NCBI RefSeq assembly: GCF_052324685.1
Contig: NC_135226.1
Span: 14,454,332-14,518,331, forward strand
Direction: 5' to 3'
Length of the DNA stretch: 64,000 nt
From: Brachyhypopomus gauderio
Lineage: Eukaryota > Chordata > Actinopteri > Gymnotiformes > Hypopomidae
Position 1 is the stretch's first letter. Each line of letters starts with the position of its first letter. A program made the translations under genes and the position numbers. Below the pieces are notes generated by a model that was not told the origin of the DNA, did no database searches, and saw only the letters and a list, made by a program, of their open reading frames with translations. Shown piece by piece: positions 32,544 to 55,838 of this stretch.

Positions 32544-35500
32544 TAGTTGCAGCAGATGCCTTTGTCCCATCCTCATTCACCTCTATCTTGGCTTTCTGCA
32601 GAGCTTTAGACACATAGACAGGCTCTGAACCTGTGAAAACACATACATGCAGACAGATGGACAAATCAAATTTGCACGCACTCAGTGTTCAATAATACCA
32701 TGAGTATCCACAAGGGGGCAGCAGAACAGTAAAACAACCTCGGATGACATGACATCAGTGTTTTCTTTGGTTTTCATTTAGTTTGTTTGTTTGTTTAACT
32801 AAACACAAACACCACGGGTGCAAAGCATTTCCAAGAATCCCATCATGATCAAACAGAACACAATGTCTTTATTACGCCTCACCTACACTGTAGTTCAGGG
32901 TTTTTAGCACATTAAAAAGTGTTTGATACGCACTTGGCATGTTACAGTCTGGCAGTGTTTGAATAGTGTTGGGCAGACAGCGTGGGGCCAGGGTCACATA
33001 CCCCCATACAGCCCCAGCGTTTATGGGACTGCAGCCTCTTAGTAATGAATGTGTCGCTTCTGTGTGGAATGACTGGAGAATCCCAGAAGAGCAGGATGTT
33101 GATCTCAGTCATGCACATAACAGAGCATCTCCTTCTCAAAATCAGTCAGACGTGAAACAAAGTGCTCAGCGGTGCAGAAGAGGTGTGTGTGTGGGGGGGG
33201 GGGGGGGGGGGGGTTGTTGGAGAATAGTAGCCAGTAATCACTAACCAGACAGGCTAAAAAAAAAAAAAAAATCATGTTTAGGCTATACATTACACGCTGT
33301 AAATTTACAGTTCTACAGTCGACCTCTTATTTAACTGCTAACGGTCATGACATTATTGTCAGCTGTGCTTCACCTTAGTCAGGAGGCCTGAGGCCTTGCT
33401 AGCCAATACCCACAGAAACACCCAGCCACTGTAGGCATGACGTAGCCCGCAGGATTTAGGACACTTCCTAGCAAAGACTGGTTGTCGTGTGCCAAGTATA
33501 ATTCCTCAGGCGGGAAGAGAGCAAAATTATTAACTGCGAGACCTGGCAACCAGGCCTGTAGTCAAGCCGAGCGGTTAAGGGAAAGTCCGATCCAGGTGTG
33601 CGGCTTAGTGGCGGTCGTCATGGGAACTAGATAAGTTCGGATCAGTTTTCAGGGAGTGTTCCTCTTTCTGCATTTAGACATGATTCACACTGTTGCAATT
33701 CCCAGACTCAAAAATCACAGTCAACAGCTAAGACGCCATTTAATGCGAATGTGTCATAGAGCAGGTTATTTAAAGTATCTGGAGTACACGGATGAGGGGT
33801 TAGAGATTTGTGGGTTAGTGGCGCTCAGGTGATCGTCCTGGAAAATCTCTAGTTTTCCTGTCCCCATTTGATTAAAGAGCTTAAATCGAACCAGGTGTGT
33901 TACACCTTGAACACCTTTCATGCTATTAGCTGCTGCAATTATGATGACAGACTAAACTCATATTGCTGAAACAGAACAGCTTTTACAAACAAGCAGGAAA
34001 CAGCTGTGACTCACCAAGGTGTCTGAAGTCAGCTTTTCCCTCATGGAAGATGTAGGTTATACCCAAAGCTGAGAGAGGTCCCTCCAGATCCACCTCCGCT
34101 TCTGCCGTGAACCTAGCCACCGCCAAAGACAGAAGACGCGGTTTTGAAAGACAGACATGAAAGATAAACATGAAACGAGGAAAAGACACGGAGGGAAGAC
34201 ACAAATGCAAAGACGTGTTCTGGTTTTCACACAAATCGTAAAGTCCGCCACCATAAGCAAAAGGTTCACAAGGAACACGTCAATGAAAGCCCAGTTTGTG
34301 GGCGGGGCTTTAAACGGACTCGAGCCTCACTTTGGCATCAGGAGGCGCATCTTCCATGGTCTCATCTCCTTGGTCCATTCCTGCACCGTTGCTGTGGACA
34401 AAAGGGGCAATATGTCCGCCAGCGGCGTGGACTTCTCCTGCGGCAGAGCTACGAACATGCTCACGCTGTTGCCACGATACGGCAACTCTATGACTTTATA
34501 ACTCACGCCATCAGGAGTGCTCGCCATGCCTAGGGAGGGAGGAGAAGAGAGGCGGAGGAGTGAGGAAAGATGTCAGATTTGGCTTTAGTGTGTCGGTACA
34601 AATCCAACCACACTCACCGCAGCAAAAAATGAGTCAAACCAGAAGAGCTCAGAAACTCCGTAACGACTCCCTAATTAACCACCAAAGTAAACTAATTAAG
34701 TATATATAAAACCTCAGAAACATTTTAATAAAATCACTTCAGAAATTGTGTTTATATGTGTTATTGTCAGATTTTTTTGTCCGCATTAATTGAGCTTTAG
34801 AAAAACCCACATTTATTTATACATGCAGATTTTGTGTTTTTACACACACACACACACAGCTTACAAAGAGCATAAACAAACACAAGGTATATGCAGCCAT
34901 GGTTGGAAATTAAAACCAAACTGGTCCAGCACAGTAAGGGAGTCCAGGAGGCTGTGCTTGTTAACACATGTTAAAAACTCCCAACAAAACCGAAACTCAC
35001 CGGTATTGAAGATGGAGACCTGCGACATCATGGGGACCTTGTAGGACTGTCCGTCCCCGCCGGTGAAGGTCCTCATCTTGGTGCTCTGCGGCAGAAAGCG
35101 CGTCTTCCACAGGCCTTTGAAGTAGATGGAGTTCACGGCCACTAGCCGTGTCAGCACCGGATCCAGCATGTCTGCTCGCACAAGACTGCTGATGTGACCT
35201 AACGGGGTCGTGAGCGGAAGGTGTGCGTGAGCTCGGGGGTTTCAGACATGGCCTACAGAAGTCTTGATTAAGAAGTGATTAAGAGAACGTTCCTATGGCC
35301 TGAAGAAGCTAAGCTATTACTTGGAATCAGTAATGAGGGTTAGACCCAAGATTAGTGAATAATTAGTAAAATCTGCATGGTTAATGTTTAGCCTGGAATT
35401 TATGCCTTAATGTTAAGTTGATAGACTCCTGACCGAAACCTGATTTTCTCTCCCTGAAGACTAAACCATAGTAAATATAGTGAAACACCCTGCTGTTCAC

Positions 35501-36779
35501 ATACCCTTTGTCCTGTTCCTGACCCACTCATTAATTACGTCTGCAGACGCCTGTGGGTTTCTGTAGTCGAGGGTGCGGTTGTCACACTGGAAGTTGTCTC
35601 TGTTTGCAGCCAGGAACTCAGAGCGCATGCTGAATCCTTCTTGGGGGAAGAGGGCATTAGCGATGGTGACGAGTTCGCCGTTGGACTTGGACGTCAGGGT
35701 CTTGTGCAGCTTCTGGAGCATCTTATAGGGCCCTGGAAGAGAGAGTGATACTTCACGCATCTTCAAACTGGAAGCTTTCTTCACCATGCACCGTGTAAAG
35801 AGTTTATATCCAAGCAATCCTCTATTTGTCAATCACATCCATCATCATGAATTTTAGTTCCACACTTTTTAGAGGGGATGTTTTGATCTCCATTTCCTGC
35901 ACATTGGAATCATGAGGGAAACGGTGCAGGAAGAGCCAAATGTTTTCTTAACACCAGTTGAGGGGAATACTAAAAAAGTGGGACAACTAAATTTCAAACA
36001 CCTATGAAGCTGTACTGGTATTACCTTTACACCAATCATTTCCTCTCAGTAATTTCACTGCTAAATCCAAGCACTGAGAGGGACATGACGGGACAGGACC
36101 CAGCGTCTCTGTCCATCACGTGTCACTCACAGCCAGTCAGACTGGCTCGTCCCAACTGCACAGCCAAACTGAACAGACACCGTGCCAAACACTGATGTCA
36201 TTTCACAACTTACGACGACTCGCTTTACTGTGGATAAATCGGTTAAGGGGGAAATGGAAAAAGCAGGTCCCTCTTCCAGATAGGACACGCCCCCCTCGTT
36301 GAAATTAAACGGTAACGAAAGACGTGTGTGTGTTGCAAGAGTTTAGGATACGCAAGCGTTCAGCAGACTGTCTGGTCTATGGGCTCTGAAGCCCAGCGCA
36401 GGAAGGACTGAACAATTTTACTGAGCACTTTTATTGTGCTTTAACACAACTGTACCACCTCGTCAAGTAAAGATCTTCTAAAAGGTATATTTCCGATAGT
36501 CATGTTCATACCTTTCTTCTTATATTGGAGTCCCATGAGAAGCTGTCGTTTGGTGTCGCCGTGAGCACCAGGTAGAAGCATGCCCAGAACAGAGGCCACC
36601 CCATGGGGAGACAGGACCACGTTCTCCTGTGGTTTCTCCTGGACCACCAATTGGAAGACCTTCAGACCCAGGTCCGAGCCCCGTTCACCATACGACTGAG
36701 CCGTGGACTGGGAGACAGCTCCTTGCAACCCATACACCGTCAGCAGTGCAACCATGGAGAACACACACATGTAAAACAT
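31247..36779 (-). CDS. serpine2: Serpin E2 (glia-derived nexin / protease nexin-1)
   Basis: A secreted serpin that inhibits thrombin, urokinase and tissue plasminogen activator and binds heparin. Eight coding exons: 36779-36512, 35732-35505, 35198-35001, 34529-34331, 34112-34015, 32630-32544, 31481-31398, 31284-31247; total 1200 nt, 399 aa (human 398). A non-coding first exon ends at 38250 (donor GTGAGA), and exon 2 begins at 36806. Residues 1 to about 22 are a signal peptide (MFYMCVFSMVALLTVYGLQG). The serpin fold is complete: NVVLSPHGVASVLGMLLPGA, the breach/hinge KASAAT, and the reactive centre loop with P1-P1' Arg366-Ser367 in LMARSSPPW, identical to SERPINE2 at that site, so it should be inhibitory. 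The C-terminus is FAGQINKP. It follows wdfy1 on the same strand; human MRPL44 between them is missing here. Confidence 0.96.
32457..32540. repeat. (CA)n microsatellite fused to a serpine2 donor
   Basis: An 84-bp pure tract. On the coding (minus) strand the donor reads GTGAGTGTGTGT, so the GT repeat begins inside the splice-site consensus of the exon ending at 32544. Confidence 0.9.
33192..33272. repeat. Long G run and A run in serpine2 intron
   Basis: A (GT)n stretch passes into an uninterrupted run of about 22 G (33192-33213), and a 15-17 base A run follows at about 33256-33271. Both are prone to length error in assembly. Confidence 0.8.
33558..33580 (+). other. tRNA-Ser-like head fragment
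   Basis: GTAGTCAAGCCGAGCGGTTAAGG resembles the first 23 bases of a class II tRNA (Ser/Leu type: acceptor strand, A box, D loop). The rest of a tRNA does not follow: no anticodon stem, no B box. It is either a truncated tRNA-derived SINE head or chance. Confidence 0.25.
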
Positions 36780-37017
36780 GGTGAGGGAGTGGTATAGTCA
36801 GGAACCCTAAGAGAAGGAGAAAAAGAGATAATCATTATTTTATTATTGAGTTCTGGGTCAGGTTGAGCTCTAGTGCTTGTGATTTCAATGAAGCACTAAA
36901 CAGGCCTAAATCAATAAAGATGCTGTAAGTGGTAAAGGACATTAAACACAGCTAACACACTAACGTGTATTTCACAATTAAACCTGTACGACTAAGAAAG
37001 GATAAACACAAAGTTGA

Positions 37018-37095
37018 AACACCTTAACCACTGCATTTCGTTGCTCAGTGCTTGCGACATGTGCAATAACAATAAAGAGGAATTCAATTCTAAAA
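37018..37095 (+). mobile_element. LINE 3'-tail fragment in serpine2 intron 1
   Basis: The words CATTTCGTTGCTCAGTGCTTG and GTGCAATAACAATAAAGAGG-type sequence are typical of the 3' end of a teleost non-LTR retrotransposon (usually ATTTCGTTGT..., ACAATGACAATAAAG). Heavily truncated. Confidence 0.45.
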
Positions 37096-38249
37096 TTCAT
37101 TCCGGAAAACGTAACTTGAAGAAACGTCCGTTATTCACATAACACAAAAGGTCTCACTCTCAAACACACGCTGTCCATCTATTAATTAATCCATCTATTA
37201 ATTTAAATCATTTTAGTGAAACCGTTTAATCTGCTTGCCTTCTAATGGCTTTTTCAGCCCTTGTTGTTCGACTGTCCTTTCGGGCGCAGTGAAAAGTCCC
37301 CACTTTTAACGTTTAATTTAACGAACGCGTACGAACGTCGCCCAGACGTCGCGCGCGAGCTGGCGCACGCGCTGGCATTCGAGCCGCGAGCCCAGACATT
37401 GCCTACTGATACGAATAATGAGAAATCAGTTTCGGTTTGCTCTTTCGCGTGTGGGGGGAAAAAAGCTCAAAATACAAAATATGAAGAGTGCTATTGTGGA
37501 TACTGTATAAACAGACTGCTTGTATTGTCCGGAGGAGATCGGTCCTTTGAACTCGCGTGAAGGAGAGAGCTTTTCCACCCGCTGTGCGTACGACGGGCTT
37601 TGCGTACGACGACCGCAAACGCGCCTCACACACGTTGCACATACGGACCGCACAAACTGCGCGTGTAGTTTTGGTGTATACTTCATTTCTCATTTTCTGC
37701 GCAGTATCCAACACGTATGCATTAGCCTACCATGTAGACGCATCAGCCGCATATTGCCATATCAATTCACAGTGACTGACTGAACAGCTCATTCAAAAAC
37801 GTAGACTAAAATGTTCCATTCTTAAAAAAAGAAAAACTCAAACTGCTCGCCATTATTGTTGATTAGGTTTGTTGTCATATAATCCATGTTACTGCTCATC
37901 AATGTGCCGCACTACCACTTGTACGATTTTCTATAGTAGCCCAATATTCACCAACTGTTTGATTACAGAAGTTCTAGCTAAAGCTGGACACTTCTACAAA
38001 TGTAACTCTCTTGAAAATTCCCACAAACGAAAGAAGCGGATTGCATGGTACAGCTTGCACAAAAAAACAATGCACAGTCTTAAAACTGGGCAGCATCTTT
38101 CCGATTGCTTCAGGTAGATAAAAAACACACGCACTGTTTTCATGGCGATTTAAGAAACGCACAGCTAAAAAACCAAACAAAAACACAACGCTCTATCTTT
38201 GACAAACGTGGACAATTTAAGGGGAAATATAAATGCTAAGTGCTCTCAC

Positions 38250-38430
38250 CTTCTTCTGGTAAGGATTTAGGTGAAAATCCAAAGACAGACAAAACTTCTT
38301 GCTTTCCAACGGAAGTTGCACGTTTATGTCAGCGGTCCGCGGCGTTAGTCCGGATCAGCCTCCCCCTCCACGGTTCTGGTCGGGGTCCGGACACCGGGCT
38401 CCGCCTCCCCGCCTAGCGCCGAGAATGGCG
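38250..38430 (-). promoter_or_regulatory. serpine2: serpine2 exon 1 and CpG-rich promoter
   Basis: On the minus strand a consensus donor (AGAAG then GTGAGAG) at 38250/38249 ends a non-coding exon. Upstream of it 38330-38430 is CpG-rich with GGCGGAGCC and GAGGCGG GC-box-like words and no TATA box. The extent of exon 1 is inferred. Confidence 0.5.
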
Positions 38431-40551
38431 CATGGGTGCAAGGAAACCGTCTATTTTTAACGTTTCATTTATGTAAGCACCTTCTCTTTTTCACTTAGAT
38501 ACTTCACCTAAGCCGAATGACAAAATTCCAGTTGAGTAAACAATCATTGGCAAAAATATTTAAAGAGAAACCCGAATTGTAAGGCGAACCTTACAGAAGG
38601 AGAGCATTGTTGTTATTGTGAGGACCTGTGATTTTAGACCAACCAAGTGGGGTCATTGCCTCTATATCATCTGTAAAGCGGTGTAAAAAGTTGACCCCTT
38701 CACCAACGCTGCTGTACATTTTCCGAAGCTCATTTAAAACTAATTTAAAATAAAACGTTTTGTTTACATGTGGAAAAACGAGACGTGTCTGGGCATTTAC
38801 CGTCAAGACGAAACCACAGACGCATGTAACCATCTTCTCACTCGCACAACATCAGCATAACCTTTACCCTTTCGCTATAGTGTTGTAAACTGTAATTCTG
38901 CTAATTATAATTCTAGATTTTTAGTGACATCTTTCATAAATAATGGCTTTTAGGAACACAGCTGATGGTGATACAGCTGGCTCTGTGTATTCATATATAA
39001 ATGAATAAAATACATCCTTAAAAAAACTGGAATTAGAAGATCTAATCCGTATCATCATATCCGCTAGAACTGCTTAGAAACTATACTCGAAAGAAAATTT
39101 GTGTGCCAATAGCTCCCCCTTGTGTGCAAACGACAGCCTGCTAAACGTGAGCGAGTGTGTTACACCATTAAAACAAGCATCCATCGACCTTAAGAAAAAA
39201 AGTGGGAGAATCTTAATGATTTTTGAGTGTAGTAAACACATTCCAGCCACAAACTGCCTCAGGCCGTAAGAGACTCTGACAGATCATTAAGTATAGTACA
39301 GAAAAGCTGGACCCAAGTGTATTGTAGAGATCTTCTGAATTGCTAAAACAATAACCCCAAATTCTCAGAACAAAACTGTCAACTGCCAATACTGATTTTC
39401 AAACTCTTTTTGCAAAACCTTTAAAAAGATGAGCTAGTTAGAGTTTTAAAATATGATTCAGCATTTTTGCAAAACTAAACACATTCTCACTCACTAAAGG
39501 ACATTTTGTTTGGAGATGGGATGCATAATCGGAGTAGAGATTTATTGTCTTTGTACATGATACAACGAAATTCTGAAGTTAAACACATGTCACATGTGAA
39601 AATGTCACAGTGACCCAAATCTGTTTACATGTTTTGCTGATGATGTAATGAAACCAATATAAACCAGACTGGTGCATCAGGTGAGCTGAGGACCGGTGAA
39701 TGGAAACAACTTGAGAGGTACAGGAGACATGTGTAAGAGATGGCATATGAGGAGGAAGAGGAGGAGGCACAGGAAGACCGTGTTCTTCTTCATGGAGTAA
39801 CAACGAGGGAAGCAGAAGATTCACCATGGCAACCACAATCCAAATATTCAGAGAAGAGGTAATTGTTGTTTTGGGGGCATTGCATGTTTACTGTGCAGAT
39901 ATTTAATACGTCCGCCTTTCCAGTGTAAAGGAGACCTTTGGATCACAAAACACTCAACTCAACAAGTTTTAGTAATTTGCTAACTTGATAAATGATTCAG
40001 CATAAAACACTCAACAAAAACATTACCAATAGTTTTCAGTACTTTTATTTAGAACTTTTTAGTTATTAGTTTGATTTTCTTGTTAATTTTAAATCTGATA
40101 AGGGAAGCACAAGAGGCATGTCTATATTCCGGTAATTCTCTATCAGTTTATTTAGAGGGATTTTGGACAGATGCTACATACAGAACCTTTCTGTGCAGGT
40201 CCAAATTAGGAGACTGATATACAAACAAAAAACCCAAAGTCAAACCAGGCTGTGTTTGACCTTTATTTCAGCTTTACTGCTTTTCATCCCTACCAACACC
40301 CCACTCACGTTTTGATTGTCTCAGATTCAAGGTTCTCGCTCACATCATTACATACACACACACACACACTCACACTCAAATGGCTCTGCAATTTCAAGTA
40401 AAAAAGTGAACTGTTCATAATTATATCCCTCCAGATAAAAGATACAATCTTATTAACGAAATAATTAAACAGTTTCTTCCAGTTTGTTACCATCCATCAA
40501 AGTTCTCATTAAGTACAGGTGCCAAAAGTGTCTGACCATCACGGCTCTCTA
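38431..40551. other. Intergenic DNA between serpine2 and prss16
   Basis: AT-rich, no gene recognised. At 39535-39570 a reverse-strand fragment (ATTTCGTTGTATCATGTAC, then AAAGACAATAAATC) matches the LINE tail type seen at 37018. Open frames at 38591-38833 and 39579-39836 have no family resemblance and are not called. Confidence 0.5.
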
Positions 40552-50633
<10,082 letters not shown>

Positions 50634-51059
50634 TTTCCCTGATAATCTTGCATGTGATGTTGCATTTTACTCATGTGACGTCTTATTTCCCCATTGACCA
50701 AAACAAATGTCAAAATAAAAGTCTCCGTTCCACAGATAAAAGCAGTGCGTTATTTAGGGTACTTTCCAAAAATGTTGAGATCATGTTTTTATTTCTCATT
50801 TTATAGGTTATTTTGTGAACTGCATTACCACGATGCAACAGCTTACTGCGTGATGGGGTTCAGGTGGTAATGAGTGTGAGGTCTTTGAAGATATCCCAAA
50901 AATAGTGTTATTGTAAAAATCTATGAAAAAATGGAAAATAGCCCTTTTCTCTCTTTCAAAATAATTACATTTTAATGTAACGTTTTTGTAATGCTTTTTA
51001 ACTGAATTGCTGAATAAACCTCAAGAAACAAGTAAGCCTGTGAAGAAATATGCAGACAG

Positions 51060-51450
51060 TTCCACTCTGTCAAACATCTGTGCTGAGTATCAAAGTGGGA
51101 CACACCCCTGAAGGTGGCTGAGGTGAGGTCCTGTGGGACCTGCAGACTGACAAAATAGTGGCAACCAACTTGGTGGTGGACAAACAGCAGAATAGGGCCG
51201 TAGTGATGGACGCAGCAATCCCAAGCAATAGCAACATCAAGACCAAGGAACAGAAAAAGCTCAAGACGTATCAAGGACAGAGAGAAGGGCTATAAAAGAT
51301 GTGGGAGGTTCCAGTAGTAATGGGAGCACCCCCAAACTGGGAGAACGATCCAGGAACAATGTCAGATATCTTTGTCCAGAAGAGTGTAGTCCTGGAAACA
51401 GCTAAGATACTGCAAGAGATGGTAAAGAAAAAAAAGATAGAGAAGACCAC
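51060..51450 (+). pseudogene. LINE ORF2 C-terminal remnant
   Basis: One plus-strand frame reads NLVVDKQQNRAVVMDAAIPS, then a LKTYQGQREGL block, an in-frame stop near 51293, then VPVVMGAPPNW and VQKSVVLETAKILQEM. This order (valine-rich strand, DVAIPSDSN-like motif, EKYQ-like helix, PVVIGALG-like motif, SAVLGTAKILR-like helix) is the C-terminal end of a fish non-LTR retrotransposon polyprotein. The stop and the missing body show it is a dead 5'-truncated copy. Confidence 0.7.
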
Positions 51451-51523
51451 CCACGAGAAAGGGAAAAATTATATATTGTTATATTATTATATACGTTATG
51501 TTATATTATTATATACAGGCTTA

Positions 51524-51526
<3 letters not shown>

Positions 51527-51577
<51 letters not shown>

Positions 51578-51580
51578 TGT
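51527..51580. repeat. (TA)n tract
   Basis: About 50 bp of TA flanked by TACTGTA-type palindromic words on both sides. A longer (AT)n tract is at 57271-57361, followed directly by (CA)n to 57399. Confidence 0.9.
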
Positions 51581-52834
51581 ATATAAAACCTCGACACGGA
51601 ACATTTTGGACAGAGGTGTGATGGTGGAGGAGACCTCTTCTTTCTCTCTCACTATGTGTATGTGTCTGTGATTGTGGAAATCCTTTGAAAGTCCAGGGTG
51701 ATGTTTAGGATTATCACTTCAAAAAGGCTAATTATTTATCAAAGGCAAAGCACACAAGGCAGCTGCAAACACAAAGCCCTTCTGTGAATATGATTACAGG
51801 AGAGCATGCGAGAGGAAGAGGCCTGTGATGTAGTTGCACTAGTGTCAGATGTAACGTGGTCGTAGTAGCGTGTGAGCAGGTGTGTCACTCCAACCCTCTC
51901 CGCTGTCCTTCAAACATGTGTCCAGCGGCACGCAAACGGGGACGCACACAAATAGCCTAATCTCTGGCTCAATCTGAAATGGCATACTTCAGCAGTACGT
52001 GCCAGGTTCCAATCCAGCATGTTCTGCTCAACCGTTAAAGCTGTATGTACTTTCAACAGCGCATAAATCTCGGACATGATACATCCTCTATATTACCCGT
52101 CATATGATATATGACATCACACCATAATAGTTAAATGCTCCAGTTGTTTCATCGGAATACTTCATACTTCACAATAGCTCCTGATTCAGTACTTTTCAGT
52201 CTGGTTTGGTCTGGGTTGAGACCATAAACCCCCCCCCGGACCTCCCCACCCACAGAGGTAATCTAGGAGCGTTCAACGTCCCAGAATGCACTGCACCAAC
52301 ACCTTCACCCCACACACACTGCCCCCATATGGACAGTTATGCCAGCACACCCACCCACAGCTGCACCCTCTCCACCTCCTACTTCAACACACAAATCAGC
52401 ACACACATGCGTGGTCATACAATACATTTCATAGCACCCATCCACACAGACACACACACATCGACACAAGCAGACACTCCTACACCCATGCGTAGACAAC
52501 AAGCACCGCCCTGGTTAGGTTTTCAGGTCAGGGTGAATAACATATGAGTGTTCAAGATGTCCCAGATATAACAGATGGTTAACAAATACACAAAGGCACA
52601 CGCACACACACACATACACACTGGTATTCTGACCATGTTGGTATTCAGATGGCAGTGTGATGTGTAGAGTCACATACAGCAGCAGGGGAGATTATGGAAA
52701 GTCTTTGTTAAAGCTTTGACCTTCAGCCACAGGTTGAGCCATAGAGCGCTTATGGAAATGAATAATACAAAACATAGTTATAGACTTTGATTAAAGTCCA
52801 GCCAGGTGATAAAACACTCAGGATGGTGCATTTT

Positions 52835-52871
<37 letters not shown>

Positions 52872-53018
52872 CTCTGGTAGTGTTAAAGGTCCTCTCTCTT
52901 TCTGCCACTAAAGTTATTACAAAGGAAAGAATCTCCTCTCTTTTTCACTGTCAGCACCTTTAACCTCTACATGAAGCAGGAAGCCCCTCTCCTTTGCTTT
53001 TTCTGTGTCTCTCTGTCT

Positions 53019-53074
<56 letters not shown>

Positions 53075-53708
53075 ATTTTACACTTCACATTGTTATTTCA
53101 GGACTTCTCCTCTGCTCTTGACTCCCAGGGAAGTCAGACGGAAGATCAAAGCTGCTGTTCGTCTGTACATTATGGATGAGCAGAGGGAGAGAGAGAAAGG
53201 AAGAAGATAGAATCCGTCACATAGCGAGAGAAAAGGTGGGGACAGAGGAAGAGAAGTAAAGGAATGTCGGGGTGGGCGGTGGAGCGGCAGGAGAGGAGGG
53301 AAAACCAGTGATTATCTCCATCTGCTTCTTCGGCCCTGACCTGAAATACACCAGCCCTGGATGGTCCCCTGTAACCATAGTAACAAAGACTTGCATCCCC
53401 CCCCTCCACCTGTGATGGAGCATCAAACATGATCACATTCCTGCACGTGACTTAAGGACTACTGCACTGTAATATGGACATGGGAGTGAACCTTCAGTGA
53501 ACAGAACAGGATCACACAAGCAGGAGAGGCCAAAGGGTGTGTGTAGTGTGGCAGAGTGTGTGTGCATGTGTGGGACACTGTACGCTAGACGGGTCCACAG
53601 AGCAAGCTGCCTTCTGTAGCGTTCAGTGGCTGGCTTAACACATGCTGAACGTGATTATGCAGGCAGACACCATCAGTCTGTAACCTCCTGTGCACACACA
53701 CGCACGCA

Positions 53709-53784
<76 letters not shown>

Positions 53785-53841
53785 TTTACTCTTTTCTCTA
53801 AATGCATGTACATTACATTATGTCATTACTTGCTATAAGAC

Positions 53842-54205
53842 TAGGGTTGCCACCTAGGTCCGACAAAGAACAAGGACACTGTCATACTGACACAGGGTGA
53901 CGGGGGGGGGGGCTTTGAACGTAAGTTGTTGAGCGGGGGGTGGCGAACGTAAAACGTTACCGTAGGGGTTTTAAAACGTAACGTAAAATGTTACCGGAGG
54001 GGTTTAAAATGGACACAGCGAGAAAAAAAAACTGATTTAAGGTGATTCCCGTCTGAATCGTGGTTTGAACTACCCCAGTTTTTTGGCCGGGACCGAATAT
54101 TAAAAAGAAGAAAAACCGGGACAAACCGGGACAGCCCGGGAAAACCGGGACAGGCACGTGAAAACCGGGACAGTCTCGGGAACACCGGGACAGGTGGCAA
54201 CACTA
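53842..54205. mobile_element. 364-bp hAT-type non-autonomous element
   Basis: Ends are TAGGGTTGCCACCT and the reverse complement of TAGTGTTGCCACCT (one mismatch in 14). The 8-bp direct repeat TATAAGAC borders both ends (53834-53841 and 54206-54213). Inside are a G run (53902-53911), repeated AACGTAAAACGTTACC words and several ACCGGGACA units near the right end. No coding capacity. Confidence 0.85.
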
Positions 54206-54311
54206 TATAAGACACTTCAGTGCATTTGTTGACTAAACCAAGAGGTACTGCAGATATGCAGATTCCATGTCCGGCGTCCGCCTTTACCTATGAGTTAATA
54301 ATGCTGATTAG

Positions 54312-54476
54312 CAGAGGTTCAGAAAGTAAAAGTCCTCACCAGGATTTTGCTCAAGCTTGCTAGATTTTCTAATTAGTGCAATCCAGGTAGAATTTGTGGA
54401 AACAACACAATCCAGGAAGCCTGAGCAAAATCCAGGTGAGGACTTTTACTTTCTGAACCTGGAATTTACACCTCTG
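54312..54476. mobile_element. Foldback hAT-type MITE, copy 1
   Basis: A 165-bp element whose two halves are inverted copies of each other (left GTAAAAGTCCTCACCAGGAT, right its complement), with CAGAG/CTCTG ends. The flanks CTGATTAG and CTGATTAT (7 of 8) fit an old 8-bp duplication. The left arm lacks about 13 bp present in the right arm. Confidence 0.8.
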
Positions 54477-54845
54477 CTGATTATTGCACTGAATCTCTGG
54501 TAACTAGCAGTGAAGAAAATTGACTCATTTTAAGTTGTACTGGAACAATATTTGGTCAAGTCCCATAAACACAGTGTCTTGATTAGCATTACTGTCTCAG
54601 TATAATGATTATCATTACTGTTCCAGGGTAATGATTAACATTGCTCTTCCAGTGTAGTGATTAGCATTACTGCTCCAGTGCAGCGATTAATATGAATCAG
54701 ACAGCCAATCAGAGGAACATGCGATAGAGGAACATGTGCCTGGTGCCACTATAACTGAGGAATCTGAGACCACAACAGAGGAGTCCGTAAAGAGAATTCT
54801 CCAGTGTCATCACACAGTGGTGCAGCACGCACCATCACAATATTT

Positions 54846-55055
54846 TAGTGTTGATTCTGGTATTGATTTCATGTCCTCTGTGTGTATGCGTGGATGTAAT
54901 TTCCTAGTGTTGATTCTGGTATTGATTATATTTGCTCTGTGTTGATGCATGGGTGTAGTTTTCTAGTGTTGATTCTGGTATCGATTATATTTGCTCTGGG
55001 TGTATATGTGGGTGTAATTTTCTAGTGTTGATTTTGGTATTGATTGTATTTATAA
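54846..55055. repeat. 59-bp tandem repeat, about 3.5 copies
   Basis: Units start TAGTGTTGATTCTGGTAT at 54846, 54905, 54964 and 55023 and differ by a few substitutions each. Non-coding. Confidence 0.85.
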
Positions 55056-55332
55056 CATTTCTGTGGTTCCTCCAAGTAAAAAAGTAGAAACAATGCAAAG
55101 CAATTACATTTATTTACTGGGTTTAAGATTACATTTATGAGTAGGTATATCATTATTCAACAGCAGTACACAAAGCTTATGTAAAATATCAACCACTCTG
55201 TGTGTGTGTGTGTGTTTGTGTATGTGTGTGTGTGGTTGCTCAGCTGTTTGATAAGTAGAGTTATTGCTAGCTGACTGTATTTATCAGTGACTGTCTCCCA
55301 CATCTGCTGTATGCACAAAAACATACTCTCAT

Positions 55333-55418
<86 letters not shown>

Positions 55419-55495
55419 AAGTTCATCTGTCGAAAAGTAAACTGGAGCATATGTTGAATCATGAAAACATAATTAAGATTGATATAGATGTTTTA

Positions 55496-55615
55496 CATTG
55501 TTTAGGGTCTATCTTCTCTCTGTCTCATTGTTTAGGGTCTATCTTGTCTCTGTCTCATTGTTTAGGGTCTCCCTGCTCTCTGTCTCATTGTTTAGGGTCT
55601 CACTTCTCTCTGTCT
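55496..55615. repeat. 30-bp tandem repeat, 4 copies
   Basis: Units start CATTGTTTAGGGTCT and end in CTCTGTCT, with small differences in the middle. A (CT)n and (CA)n block follows at 55721-55836, and a roughly 20-bp CCATCCCTCTCTCTTCTCTC unit is repeated four times at about 55941-56028. Confidence 0.8.
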
Positions 55616-55757
55616 CATTCTCTCTTTCATTTTCTTTGTCACTCTTGTAAAATCTCAAATTTTCTTACCATGTCACTAGAAAAGCTTTAGTTGTCTTCGT
55701 TTGTCACTCTGAGAGATCAATCTCTCTCTCTCTCTCTCTCTCTCTTACACACACACA

Positions 55758-55838
<81 letters not shown>

